Below, piece after piece: positions 12,355-23,451 of a stretch of 64,000 nucleotides of DNA. The notes under the pieces were generated by a model, which was given only the letters and a program-made list of their open reading frames with translations, made no database searches and was not told where the DNA came from. How positions within the stretch are numbered: position 1 is the stretch's first letter; each line of letters starts with the position of its first letter. The stretch is from assembly GCF_001625215.2 (NCBI RefSeq), contig NC_030386.2, positions 24,770,545 to 24,834,544 on the forward strand, in the 5' to 3' direction. Both the position numbers and the translations under genes were made by a program. This stretch comes from Daucus carota subsp. sativus. Taxonomy: Eukaryota; Streptophyta; Magnoliopsida; Apiales; Apiaceae.

Positions 12355-12943
12355 CATAATAGTGTTGAAAAATAACATGTCATGGAATTAGGTTATCGAT
12401 GGGCTTATCTTGATTTTACACTAAAATACTAAATGGATTAAACCTGCCATCATAAGCATACAAGAAACTTAATTAACACAATATGGGCCAACTTTATATC
12501 TCGACCAGCGTTTCAGTAATAGTTGAACCTAGTCTTGTATAAATGAAATTTAATTAACACCATTGGGCCAAATTAAGTACTACTATAATCATTGGGTTTC
12601 AAGTGGCCCCTCTTTCTTGCCAAATAACTAAAGTGTTCAAGTTGTTTAAAAAAAATAAAAATAAAACTAAAGTGTTCAAGAAATTTTTTAACCCAGTTAA
12701 TATTTTATATTAACTGTTCTTTTGTTCGAAAGTCTTCTTCGTAAATAAAAACACAATATTTTTCGTCAACCACATAAAAATTAATGTTATATATAATACA
12801 TAAAGATTCTATGAGATGAAGATGCGTTTGGTACAGGGTTTGACGAAACAAAGAACATGGCGTGATAATGCAGAAAGAGCAAATATGAACGTCCACAAAC
12901 TATGATTGTGCATGATGAAGATCGGTGACTGGGGATAGATAAC
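12355..12943. other. Intergenic, no gene recognised
   Basis: AT-rich sequence between the hAT-like MITE and the Copia element. Short open frames near its right end run into the LTR and are not credible genes. Confidence 0.5.
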
Positions 12944-13152
12944 TGATGACTTTTGTGTTATGTATACACTCACGAAATGCAAAGTAAAGAGCTCTGAATA
13001 TGAAATGTAAAGTTGTGTCACATTACAGAGAGAACTCAGCTTTATACAAGCTGTTGAAAATGTAACAAACTCCTATACACACAGATACTATATATCTATA
13101 TTCTGTTATATGTAAAGTACTATTATGCCCTGTGATAATACTCAGTTTAACA
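12944..13152 (-). repeat. Copia 3' LTR
   Basis: 209 bp, starting TGATGACTTTTG and ending TTTAACA in plus-strand reading. It is identical by eye to the copy at 17497-17705. The last codon of the polyprotein overlaps its inner edge by six bases. Confidence 0.96.
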
Positions 13153-16100
13153 CTCCCCCTCAAGCTGAGCTGAGGTTGAAGCTCCAAGCTTGGACAGGAG
13201 GTAAGACTGTTGATGTGCTGGCAGCTGTTTAGTCAGAATATCAGCAAGTTGTTCATGAGAAGGCACATGACAAGTGTGCAGTTCACCAGATTTCAGTTTG
13301 TCCCGAATGAAGTGACAGTCTATTTCCACATGCTTAGTACGCTCGTGCAGAACAGGATTAGCTGCTAGAGAGATTGCAGCTTGATTATCACAGTACAGTG
13401 CAGTGGAAGGTAAAGACTTGATCCCCATGTCCTTGAGCAATGCATGTAACCAGGTGATCTCACATGCTGTCATTGCCATTGAGCGATATTCAGCCTCTGC
13501 TGTTGATCTTGCCACAACTGCTTGCTTTTTACTTTTCCATGAAATAGGAGATGAACCAAGGAGGATGCAAAACCCAGTTGTAGAACGTCTAGTAGTTGGA
13601 CAACTCGCCCAATCACTGTCACAGAAGGCTTGGAGTTGTACTGCAGACGAAGATGCCAGCAAAATACCTTGTTGGGACGTGCCTCGGAGATACCTGAGCA
13701 GTTTTTTAGCAGCCTGCATATGAGTAGTTGTAGGTTGGTGCATAAACTGACTCAAGACATGTACAGCAAATGTGATGTCAGGTCGAGTCACCGTCAAGTA
13801 AATCAGCTTGCCCAAAAGACGTTGATAATCAGTAGGATTAGGCAAAGGATCTCCTGTATTTGGAGTGAGCTTTAAGTGACAGTCAAGTGGAACCTTCACT
13901 GATGTAGCTGAGTCCATGTGAAATTCTTTTAACAAATCTCTCACATACTTCCTTTGAGACACAAAAAATCCTGCTGAACTCCGTTCAATTTCCAGGCCAA
14001 GGAAATAGTTCACATTGCCAAGATCTTTCATGTGAAACACATTAGACAACATCTTCTTCAGATTGACAATCTCAGATTCTGTGTCACCAGCAATAAGAAT
14101 GTCATCAACATAAATGAGTACCAATGTAGAGGAAGATGCTGTGATGATAGTGAACAAACTTGCATCACTTTGTGATTGAACATAACCCAGTGAAATTAGA
14201 GTGTCTGATAATTTCTTGAACCAATTCCGAGGCGCTTGCCTGAGACCATACAGGCTTTTCAAGAGTTTGCACACCCAATGAATATCTGAACTTACATTCA
14301 TCTTTGCTGATTGACCAGTTTTAATTCTACTGCCATAAGACGTATAACCTTGAGGCAACGTCATGTACACATCTTCATCCAAGTCTCCATAGAGGAACGC
14401 ATTCGTAACATCCATTTGAACTACAATCCAATTATACACAGCAGCTACAGCCAGTAAAGCTCGAACAGTAGACATTTTTGCAACAGGTGCAAAAGTCTGT
14501 TCATAATCGATACCATACTGCTGCTTACATCCCAACACCACAAGTCTGCTCTTATATCGTTCAACACTTCCATCAGCTTTGAATTTAGTTTTGAAAAGCC
14601 ACATACAACCAATTGGTTTCTTATCAGGTGGAAGAGGAACAATGGCCCATGTGCCATTACGTTCTAGAGCATCAAGTTCAAGATTCATTGCTGCAACCCA
14701 ATGATCATGCTGTACTGCATCAGCAAATGTTTTAGGATCTGCAGATGTTGAAATAGTAGCCAGAAAACAACTGAACTCTTGTGAAATAACATGATCAGCA
14801 GACTGTGCTATGTTAGCAGCTTTAGTAGGTATAGTAGCATAGTCTTGTAGCCAAGATGGAGGTTTACTCTGTCTACCAGTGCGCCTGAGTGGTATATCCA
14901 CAGTATTGGTGGATGTGTCTGGCTCAGATGCATTGCTAGTTGCAGAAATGGGCACAAATTCATCAATGTCAACAAAAGAAGACACTGGTGGTGCAGTGAG
15001 TGACATAGGCAATGGTAGAATATAGGGTGTTTCACAGGACTTGTTCAGTGGAAAAACTGTCTCATGAAAGTTTGCATCACGAGATACAAATGTAGTATGA
15101 TCAATCAGACTCAAGAATTTGTAACCCTTTTTACCTGTTGGATATCCCAAAAACACACAAGGAATGGCTTTGGCTTCAAATTTATCTGATGAAGTAGAAG
15201 GATTAGCCACAACTGCCAAGCAACCAAAAATTCTGAATTCACTGTAATCAACCTTCTCTTTAAACAAAACTTCATAAGGAATTTTGTATTCCAAAGCTGA
15301 TGTAGGCAGTCTGTTCATTATGTAGACAGCAGTCATGATACAATCACCCCAGAATTCCAAGGATAAACCTGACTGAAATTTTAAGGCTCTTGAGAGCTCC
15401 AAAATTTGTCTGTGTTTGCGTTCTACTCTGGAGTTCTGCTGAGGTCTGTGAGGACAAGAAGTCTGGTGTGTTATCCCATGCTGCTGATAGAAAGCATTTG
15501 CACCAGAATCTGAGAATTCTGGAGCATTGTCTGAGCGCAGAGTTTTCACAGTAATGCCAAAGTGATTATAAACATAGTTAAAAAATGTATTAAATTTCTC
15601 TAAGAAGTCTGACTTATGCTGCATGAGGTAAATCCAAGTCATTCTTGTATGATCATCAACCAGAGTCAAGAAATAACGATATTTGCCCCGTGTGCAGACT
15701 CTGTATGGACCCCAAGTGTCCAAGTGGACAAGATCAAATGATTTTGCAGCATGACTATCACTCAGATTGTAAGGTAATTTTGTGAATTTGGCTGCAGGAC
15801 AAGTCAAACACACCTTCTCTGTTGATTTAGTAACCACATCTTTCAGTTGTGAAATATGCTGTATTGTACTTTTAGAGGCATGGCCCAATCTTTGATGCCA
15901 GACAGTGTAATCATGTTCAGATGAAACAATTTTCTGAGCAGCATTCAATTCCTTTTGTTGAGATAAGACAGACCTGTCTGAAATACAGTACAAACCATTT
16001 TCAATGACCCCAACAGCAAGTACTTGATTATCAGCCTTTCTCAGAATTTCACAATCAGAAGGATTGAATTTCACATAACATGAATTATCTTGTGCCAGCC

Positions 16101-17406
16101 TGTGAATAGAAAGCAGATTATGCTTGAAAGAAGGCACATACAAGACTTCCTTAAGTACAAGACCATTTTTCAGTTGTAATGATCCAATATGTGATATCTC
16201 TGCACTGTGATTATTTGGCAGTTTGATAACACTATTTGGAGGGGCCTTTCTAACATCAACAAGATTCTGCAGATATGCTGTCATGTGGTCTGTAGCACCA
16301 CTATCAATTATCCAGGTCAAGGAACTACACTTAGCAGTTGACAAGCAACAAGTCACCATTCCTGAGAAGGAGTCATCTAATTCTTCATCTGTTCCATTGC
16401 CTGTGTTAGGCAAAAGCTTAAGTAACTGTTCTAATTGTTGAGATGTCAAATTGACAGTGTCTGAAGCCTGTGATGAGACACTGGCCTGAGCATTGTTGCT
16501 CATTTTCTTATTTCCATTCCATTTAGGAGCAGCTGAACCTTGTGACTTGAAATTAGGCTTAGGTTTATGCTTATCATGCCATTTCGGATAGCCAATTTTA
16601 GTCCAACACCTCTCAGCAGTATGACCTTTTTTATGACAAATTACACATTCTAAAATCCTGTTTCCTTGACTAGTGTTCTGACTCAACATTGCTGCACTCT
16701 CAAAATCAGTAGCACAGTTTAACACTTCTCTCTGTGATTCCTCTTGCTGTATAGCTGCACAAGCAACTTCAACAGTAGGAAGTGGAATCATCATTAACAA
16801 CTGGCTACGCTGTGGAGCATATATCTCATTTAATCCATTTAAGAACTGAAAAAGCTTTGCCTCTTCTTTGAATGTTGTAAGAGTACTCATCAATTTGACA
16901 ATATCAGGATTTACAGTTGCAACCACAGGCAAAACATTCAGTGAATCAATTTCATCCCAAACACAAGTTAGGGCAGTATAATACTCAGCAATTGAAGATT
17001 TGTTCTGTTTCAACTCAAACAAATCCTTATTCAACTTATATTTACGAGATCCATTAGTCAACATAAAACGTTTCTCCAACAAACTCCAGATTTCACAAGC
17101 AGATTCAACATATAGAATAGAATTGCGAATTGCTTCAGAAACATTGTTGTGGAGCCAAGAAATTACCAGAACATTACACGTATCCCACTGCAAAGCATCA
17201 GTTTCATCTGTTGTGCTGCGTAGAATCGTGCCATTAACAAATCCGAGCTTCCTTTTCGAAGCTAATTGGATCTCAATAGAGCGCTTCCATGAACGATAAT
17301 CAATCGCACCTTGAAGCTTCGGTACAACAACCGATGTAGGTCCATCTGAAGGATGTAAAAATAGTGGATTTTGCAGATCAGCAAACGTAAAACGTGCTCC
17401 CGCCAT
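13147..17406 (-). CDS. Copia Gag-Pol polyprotein, 1419 aa, intact
   Basis: A single open frame starts at an ATG 91 bases inside the 5' LTR and stops at the edge of the 3' LTR. Domains in order: Gag (about 1-250); zinc knuckle C254-x2-C-x4-H-x4-C267; aspartic protease WIIDSGATDH near 366-374; GAG-pre-integrase HQRLGH at 504. The integrase core has D563, D626 (in LRSDNAPEF) and E662 (in VERKH). Reverse transcriptase carries QMDVTNAFLYGD near 997 and YVDD at 1099-1102. RNase H has CDSDW at 1262, CDNQAA at 1339 and HVEIDCHFIR at 1359. No stop or frameshift interrupts it, and the length is normal for plant Copia. The frame makes the proteins for particle assembly, reverse transcription in the cytoplasm and integration. 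Confidence 0.97.
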   Translation of the reverse strand: MAGARFTFADLQNPLFLHPSDGPTSVVVPKLQGAIDYRSWKRSIEIQLASKRKLGFVNGTILRSTTDETDALQWDTCNVLVISWLHNNVSEAIRNSILYVESACEIWSLLEKRFMLTNGSRKYKLNKDLFELKQNKSSIAEYYTALTCVWDEIDSLNVLPVVATVNPDIVKLMSTLTTFKEEAKLFQFLNGLNEIYAPQRSQLLMMIPLPTVEVACAAIQQEESQREVLNCATDFESAAMLSQNTSQGNRILECVICHKKGHTAERCWTKIGYPKWHDKHKPKPNFKSQGSAAPKWNGNKKMSNNAQASVSSQASDTVNLTSQQLEQLLKLLPNTGNGTDEELDDSFSGMVTCCLSTAKCSSLTWIIDSGATDHMTAYLQNLVDVRKAPPNSVIKLPNNHSAEISHIGSLQLKNGLVLKEVLYVPSFKHNLLSIHRLAQDNSCYVKFNPSDCEILRKADNQVLAVGVIENGLYCISDRSVLSQQKELNAAQKIVSSEHDYTVWHQRLGHASKSTIQHISQLKDVVTKSTEKVCLTCPAAKFTKLPYNLSDSHAAKSFDLVHLDTWGPYRVCTRGKYRYFLTLVDDHTRMTWIYLMQHKSDFLEKFNTFFNYVYNHFGITVKTLRSDNAPEFSDSGANAFYQQHGITHQTSCPHRPQQNSRVERKHRQILELSRALKFQSGLSLEFWGDCIMTAVYIMNRLPTSALEYKIPYEVLFKEKVDYSEFRIFGCLAVVANPSTSSDKFEAKAIPCVFLGYPTGKKGYKFLSLIDHTTFVSRDANFHETVFPLNKSCETPYILPLPMSLTAPPVSSFVDIDEFVPISATSNASEPDTSTNTVDIPLRRTGRQSKPPSWLQDYATIPTKAANIAQSADHVISQEFSCFLATISTSADPKTFADAVQHDHWVAAMNLELDALERNGTWAIVPLPPDKKPIGCMWLFKTKFKADGSVERYKSRLVVLGCKQQYGIDYEQTFAPVAKMSTVRALLAVAAVYNWIVVQMDVTNAFLYGDLDEDVYMTLPQGYTSYGSRIKTGQSAKMNVSSDIHWVCKLLKSLYGLRQAPRNWFKKLSDTLISLGYVQSQSDASLFTIITASSSTLVLIYVDDILIAGDTESEIVNLKKMLSNVFHMKDLGNVNYFLGLEIERSSAGFFVSQRKYVRDLLKEFHMDSATSVKVPLDCHLKLTPNTGDPLPNPTDYQRLLGKLIYLTVTRPDITFAVHVLSQFMHQPTTTHMQAAKKLLRYLRGTSQQGILLASSSAVQLQAFCDSDWASCPTTRRSTTGFCILLGSSPISWKSKKQAVVARSTAEAEYRSMAMTACEITWLHALLKDMGIKSLPSTALYCDNQAAISLAANPVLHERTKHVEIDCHFIRDKLKSGELHTCHVPSHEQLADILTKQLPAHQQSYLLSKLGASTSAQLEGEC
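13153..13161 (-). other. Polypurine tract of the Copia element
   Basis: Minus-strand GAGGGGGAG directly next to the 3' LTR, the expected primer for plus-strand DNA synthesis. Confidence 0.85.
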
Positions 17407-17484
17407 TAAAACTCAACTGTAAGCTTCAAGAAGATTACGCAGAGAAGAGAAAGATGAAATTTGCACTCGATCTGTATATACAAA

Positions 17485-17496
17485 GCTCTGATACCA
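17485..17496 (-). other. Primer binding site (initiator Met tRNA)
   Basis: Minus-strand TGGTATCAGAGC directly abuts the 5' LTR. It is the classic complement of the 3' end of plant initiator methionine tRNA. Confidence 0.92.
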
Positions 17497-17705
17497 TGAT
17501 GACTTTTGTGTTATGTATACACTCACGAAATGCAAAGTAAAGAGCTCTGAATATGAAATGTAAAGTTGTGTCACATTACAGAGAGAACTCAGCTTTATAC
17601 AAGCTGTTGAAAATGTAACAAACTCCTATACACACAGATACTATATATCTATATTCTGTTATATGTAAAGTACTATTATGCCCTGTGATAATACTCAGTT
17701 TAACA
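17497..17705 (-). repeat. Copia 5' LTR
   Basis: 209 bp. It would contain the promoter and transcription start for the minus-strand element. It matches 12944-13152 throughout by eye. Confidence 0.96.
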
Positions 17706-18516
17706 ATAACATTCAAGATTGATTACTCCAGATACATCAGCGTCAAGTACGAAGCTTTGTGATTGCATAGATCAAGTTAAATGATTAAATAATTGCGGTG
17801 AAGTTGCTATTATTAAAGCTCGCAACATACTAAATTTGGAAATGATGCTCCATGTGACGGGGAGTTAACATCGAAATAAAATGGCAGCTCCATGAGTGAT
17901 TCACTGTTTGTCAACTGCATTGATAGCGGATGAGATGTGAAGTGAGGCTCAAGTGAAAGTATGTGTCGATGCATTATTATTCACAAATCCCATCTTATTG
18001 CGTTACACTAGCTGTCGTTACTATCTTCTTTGCCACAATTACTCGAACCAATTATTTTCAGTAAATTAAAAGGAGAAAGCTTTTTTAAGATGCTGTTTAT
18101 TTGTTGGTAATATAATTGTTGTAGCTTCTTAATTTTTGATAATAATTTCGGAATGGCTGTTTGTTTATGTATAGAATTTAGTTTTTAAGACTTTGTGATT
18201 ATGGATTAACTCACCAAAATAATGTAATGAGCTTTAAATGATCGTTTTTATCAAATAACCGATAACAGGAATATAATTTTTTGAAAATATAATCAATTTG
18301 TGTCCTCAAGTATTTTTCATTGGGCCTCAAAGACGGACTTCCTTGTACGCCAAATCACACATGATTCATTCCATTAGCCCAAATACTATCCCAAGAATCA
18401 GCGAAGGCACATTTTTTTAGCAAAAATTAATTCAATAATGAAGTTATGTGATATTGAAAATCGAATCGAGTAAAAGTCATCAGAATTTCATATAATCCAA
18501 ATCACTTTTTTTTTTT
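17706..18516. other. Intergenic, no gene recognised
   Basis: Moderately AT-rich sequence without a convincing exon, followed by C(T)11 at 18505-18516, which flanks the next element. Confidence 0.5.
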
Positions 18517-19050
18517 GGGTTAATAATCAAGTGAGTCATCAGAATGTGCTCGATATATCAAGTTGATCACTGAACTCAAAACCGTCTCAAATTGGTCACT
18601 TAAGTCGGTTACACGTATCTTTAAATATGAGCTGAAGGATTAAAAATATTATTTACAGAAGTTTACGCATTATTCTTGAATATTACCACAACTAAGTACA
18701 ATGTTATGACTTCTAGTATTTATAATAATATATTTTGATTTTATCAAGTTTATTTATTATTCATTTTTAATTAAAATAAAGAAATTAACTATATAATAAA
18801 AAATAAATAACAAATAAACTTGATAAAATCTAAATATATTATCATAAATACTAGAAGTCATAACCTTGTATTAAGTTGTGGTAACATTCAAGAATAATGT
18901 GTAAATCTATGTAAATAATATTTTTACTCCTTTAACTCATATTTAAAGATACATGTAACTGACTTAAGTGACCAATTTGAGACGGTTTTGAGTTCAGTGA
19001 CCAACTTGATATATTGAGTCCACTTTGATGACTCATTTGATTATTAACCC
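18517..19050. mobile_element. Foldback (MULE-type) element, 534-bp near-complete palindrome
   Basis: Starts GGGTTAATAATCAAGTGAGT and ends with its approximate complement. Almost the whole length is one imperfect inverted repeat, with arms of about 250 bp meeting near 18780-18800. A C(T)11 tract follows the right end (19051-19062), matching the C(T)11 before the left end (18505-18516). This is consistent with a target duplication of about 9-12 bp, though homopolymers make it weak. The terminal blocks (TTGGTCACTTAAGT) resemble those of the Pack-MULE at 1743-2756. Confidence 0.7.
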
Positions 19051-19071
19051 CTTTTTTTTTTTGTCAGGATC

Positions 19072-19236
19072 TACATACTCGTAGATGAGTTGTATCATAG
19101 ATACAATAGCCGCATCAGGGATTACTTTCATCCAATAAAGTTTATCATCTAACTGAAAGATACGCAAAGATATCTCCGGACGTTTAGATATTAAGACTTT
19201 AAAGTCTGATAAGAAAACCCGTAAGGTCTCTCTCCA
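19072..19236 (-). pseudogene. Possible exon fragment of unknown gene
   Basis: A minus-strand frame (WRETLRVFLSDFKV followed by PEISLRIFQLDDKLYWMKV) has protein-like composition. It is preceded by a pyrimidine-rich tract ending TTTTTCAG, as for a splice acceptor. It stops at the poly-T flank of the foldback element. I do not recognise the family. It may be a captured or degraded exon. Confidence 0.3.
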
Positions 19237-19375
19237 AGATCCTGAAAAACAAAGCAAGCAAAAACAAGCATAAGAATGATAAATTAAAGAAAAAAAATAT
19301 GTTGGAGGAAAATAAACCCAACTATGACATATAAATCCTGATAAAAATCTATCTACTTATATATATAGTAGCCCA

Positions 19376-19552
19376 ACAGGTTCGTGTCAAGCCTCCCTCC
19401 TGAGCAAATAAATTACCTAGCTCCGAACCTGAGCCTAACTCCGAACCTAACATCATCTCATATATATAAAAAAAAGATGTTATTCATGAGGCTCGAACTC
19501 GGGATCTCTCCAATACAAACACATCACTCAAACCACTTGAGCTACGCAAACA
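19376..19552 (-). mobile_element. tRNA-derived SINE-like unit
   Basis: On the minus strand, GCGTAGCTCAAGTGG resembles the RNA polymerase III A box. About 35 bp later, CCGAGTTCGAGCCT resembles the B box GGTTCGANNCC. A non-tRNA body of about 100 bp follows. This is the plan of a plant SINE rather than a real tRNA gene, because no cloverleaf with acceptor stem can be drawn. Ends and target duplication are not resolved. Confidence 0.45.
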
Positions 19553-21545
19553 ATTAGTTTATTACTCAAAAGCATTAATCACATACTTTAAAACTTTTGT
19601 ATTTATATTCGTCTCAATATCTTATTTATTTGAGATGAGTTATTATTTCAGTTAAGTCTCATATATTGTTTACATGATAGATTAATATCTATAAATTAAT
19701 TATTTACATAAATAAATTTAAAATTAAAAAAAATATGAATAATCGGGTTCGTGCCATGATTCGGATTTCAAAAAATAGATATAATTCGTATTCGAATTCA
19801 AATCTAACTTAATAGTTTAAACGAGCACCGATACAATATTATAGAAATTTTTAAGTCATGAATGTGAGAAATAAGTACAAAAACTGAGGTTTAAGCGAGC
19901 ATCTTTGAAAGGAAAAATTGATGGGCTTTCAACATGGGCTATGTCATATTAATTTCTTTTATTATAAAAGGCAATTTACAAAAGAGATTACAATATTTTG
20001 GAGAACACGAAATAAGGTGACTGAAAGAATATTCCTATGTAGAATATTTTTTTATTTTAAACTTATGAATTCAGAATTTGATGTGTAACTAAATCTTTTT
20101 TTAAAAAAATTATAGATATAAGGATAGTGACAATACATCAAATTTGGTGTCGGAAAATATATCTAAATGATATAATTTTGATGATATATGTATTTGAAAT
20201 ACTATAACTTGTGATATGAAGGTGAATTTAAGGAAATTTTATATTGTTAATCAAAAGTTAACCACATAATAATAAAACGCGTTTACGAGAACTACTAAAA
20301 AGATTTGAGTTATAAATTGTACTTTGTTAAATAAAATAACGCAGAGAAATAAGTTATATATATTAAAGTCTTAAAACTATAATTTTTAATATGCCATCAT
20401 CCAATATATAACATACCAGTTAAATAAAATGATTCAAACTACAGTTAAATTAATCATTTACAAATTAAACTAATAAAATATAATTAATTCTGAACCGGAT
20501 AATCTGATGCGATACGGTGAAACTAATATCTGGTTAAACGGGACTAGAACAAGAATAGTTTTTTCATGATTCAAAATATCGAATATATAACTTGATCTTT
20601 AACAATTGAACATGATATGCCACATTGATCACTCCTAATAAATACGAGTATCAAAATATTAAAAATGTGAGTTTGCACAAAGCTAAAAAAGTAACTACAC
20701 GACTAATTGAACTAAATATTTTATGGTTTTATGAACTTCATGATGCCTAACTCATATCTACTCTCTTTTTGCTATTTGAAATTCCATAAAATCATTTGTT
20801 TGAGATCTGTTTTATAACGATTACATGAAAAATCATTAAAAGTCTTAATAGACAAGCTCAAAAAACTAATTATAGAAAATTAAAATTTTATAACAAGATA
20901 ATGTTATAACATACTGTATCAAAGTAATATTCATCAAATATTTTTAAATTAACAATAAAAATATAATACATTGAAGTACTATATAATTGATATGAAAAAT
21001 AAAAGGATAAGACACATCAAAGGTGTCAGAAATTTTTGGGGTGCAATTATATGGTTAGTAGTTCAATTGATACTTTTATAATAAAATAAGGTACGTGTCT
21101 TTTTACGTACAACACATGTTTCAATTTTTATTTATACAAAATGTGTGCAACATATGCTAAAAAGAATGTGTTGATGATCTGTTCCATCATGTATCACTTT
21201 AATAATTATGCAAACGTACGCTCAAAAAAGAAGAAATAAATGTAGGGCAACGCGGACCACACATCTTCATTTAATCATGATTTAGGATATCGTAATTCAC
21301 ATATCAAAAATAGGTTTTTATCAAAATCATGGTATATTAGTTGAAATAATTTAATAATTTCAACAATAAATTACAGATTCTTTTAATGAGGTATAATATA
21401 TTTAAAATTTAAAATTTCAGTATTAATTTCGAATATAATTTTGAAAATTGATAATATGATGATGGTCTCTATATCCTAACGAATTTGAATATAGAAATAT
21501 CAGTTCAAATGTAGTTTTTGATCTATAATTTTTTTTAGAAATATA
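19553..21545. other. AT-rich intergenic / Helitron body, no gene
   Basis: Very A/T-rich sequence with no open frame of note. It would be the inside of the Helitron if the 5' border at 19348 is right. Confidence 0.5.
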
Positions 21546-21855
21546 CTCCCTTCGTCCTATTTTAGGTGACCTTATTTGACTTTCACGGAGATTAAGAAAA
21601 AAGTAGTAAAAAAGAGGAAATTTAGTTGGAAAGTGGGTAAAGTGGTGGAATATATCAAAATTTAATAATAGATTTGAGATAGTGATGGTAAGTAGTGAGT
21701 GTAATAGTGTTTATTTAATATAAAAGAGTATAAAATAGAGAAGTAGTGTGTGTAATAGTGATAAGTAGTGTTTAAAAATAGTAAGTATAGTATGTTCACT
21801 ATTTTAGAGATGTCTCAAAAAAGAATAAGGGTCATATAAAATGGAATGGAGGGAA
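21546..21855. mobile_element. Stowaway MITE, 310 bp
   Basis: Starts CTCCCTTCGTCCTATTTTA and ends ATGGAATGGAGGGAA, its diverged complement, flanked by TA (21544-21545, 21856-21857). The ends are less conserved than in the other Stowaways here, suggesting greater age. Confidence 0.8.
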
Positions 21856-22095
21856 TAGTACTTATTATTACTATTAATGCTATTAGCTTACATATATTAC
21901 ATTTTTCATGTTTACATATTTTGTCAAAAAGTAAAACGTAATAGTTACGCTCGAAACAATATGATGACACACGGATATTATTTAAAACATAATACAAACT
22001 CAAGGTCCGTACAAGAACAATATAATGACATATGAATATTATTTAAAATGCAGTAAAAATTAGAGCCCCGTGCCTCGCACGGGCTTTTATGCTAG

Positions 22096-23451
22096 TAATT
22101 ATAATAATATAACATCTTATTCAAAAATAAGAATTTTAGAACTAACAAAAATAAGATACAATTATGAAAAGTGATCATGTCTAACCAAAGTAAGAACTTT
22201 GGTTAGACACGCAATACTAAATAAATCATAATACATACTAATCTTTCTTATGAGAACAAAAATACATAAAAAAACTTAAGATTTTTGTTAGGAAAATAAA
22301 GAAATCAAAATTAAAACATATTTATATCCCAATCAACGTAAATTTATTATTTAATTATCCAATTAGTCAACGAAAGGGTTATCATAACATCACAAAGTAA
22401 AAGAAATAATATATTCTAAATTTAATACAATGAATCTAGTCATCAATATGACCTAAAATACCTCTTAAAGACACAATTATGCCATCAATCATGACCCCCA
22501 AAATGGTACTTTGACTATAAAAGTCACCAAACAAGCCATAAGACTTGACTGCTTAATCAAAATCATTTATGAACAATAAAGAAAATTAAATGATATGTAT
22601 AACACATTTGCACAATATAAAACCGTCTAATTAACAACATTTATTTGAAAATATACAAAATTTGAATCTTAAGAACTTTATAAAAGGAATCAATTTTCAA
22701 AATAAGAAACTAATTGATTATAACATATATCACTCAAGAATAATTGTCCAACTTTCAACACATTTTGAAAGAGCATTAAAAACACATTTAAAAACATATA
22801 AATCACAATAATTTCTTGCCTAAAGTTTCACTATGAAAGTAATGCTAATTTATTAGTTTTTCCAAAAAACATCACGATATGAAGATCGTAAAAGAAGATC
22901 CTTAATAACTTAAAAGTGAAAAAGACTGATATACAAAATTTGTATAATATAAAGTCATGAAAATACATGCAAACTAATATATTTTATGGATATATCTTTT
23001 GATGATCTAAAGCAATAACCAAAGATAAGAATTTAATGTAAATTATTCGTACAAAGATTATAGAGGCAACACGAACAAATAATCATATATCTCACTTTCA
23101 AGAAACTTATAAAAATGCACCTTCATACACACTAAATCAAGAAGATATAAATCAAAAGAAACGATCCAAACCTAATTTAGTAATAAAAAGATTCACAAAA
23201 AGTCTCAAAAGGATGGTTTATAAGACAAATAATACATACTAAATTATGAACAAAAATATAAAAAAATATAAGATTTGACGGTAAATCAGGACTAAATTCA
23301 TGATTAAAAAGAGGTTTTAATAATAAGGATATGAATTTCAGAATGAACATGACAAAGATCGTCTTGATTTCGAAGTGATTTTTCAATCTTGAAGAGAGAA
23401 AAACTTACTTGATACTATATAACTCAACTGAAGATCGTATCAGTGTCTTTT
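22096..23451. other. AT-rich intergenic, no gene
   Basis: Open frames here are low-complexity and not credible. No transposon border was recognised. Confidence 0.5.

Larger units (their letters stand above)
12944..17705 (-). mobile_element. Full-length Ty1/Copia LTR retrotransposon, 4762 bp
   Basis: Two 209-bp LTRs (12944-13152 and 17497-17705), each TG...CA, bound a single uninterrupted gag-pol frame on the minus strand. The element is flanked by a perfect 5-bp target duplication ATAAC (12939-12943 and 17706-17710). A tRNA-iMet-type primer binding site abuts the 5' LTR and a polypurine tract abuts the 3' LTR. I found no difference between the LTRs by eye. With the intact frame this indicates a recent, possibly still active insertion. 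The domain order, integrase before reverse transcriptase, defines Copia. Confidence 0.97.
19348..22095 (+). mobile_element. Helitron, 3' end clear, 5' end tentative
   Basis: The 3' end has the Helitron signature: a hairpin AGCCCCGTGC / GCACGGGCT (about 22063-22086), then TTTTATG and CTAG at 22092-22095, followed by T. The best 5' end candidate is TCTATCTACTTATATATATA at 19348, preceded by A, fitting A-T target insertion. That assignment is weak. No Rep/helicase coding sequence is present, so it is non-autonomous. A SINE-like unit and a Stowaway lie within this span. Confidence 0.5.

Noticed and set aside
13403-17299. Plus-strand and alternate minus frames inside the Copia element
   Set aside because: Shadows of the intact gag-pol frame.
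19500-19552. A tRNA gene from the A/B-box sequences
   Set aside because: No acceptor stem or anticodon arm can be formed; a SINE-like origin fits better.
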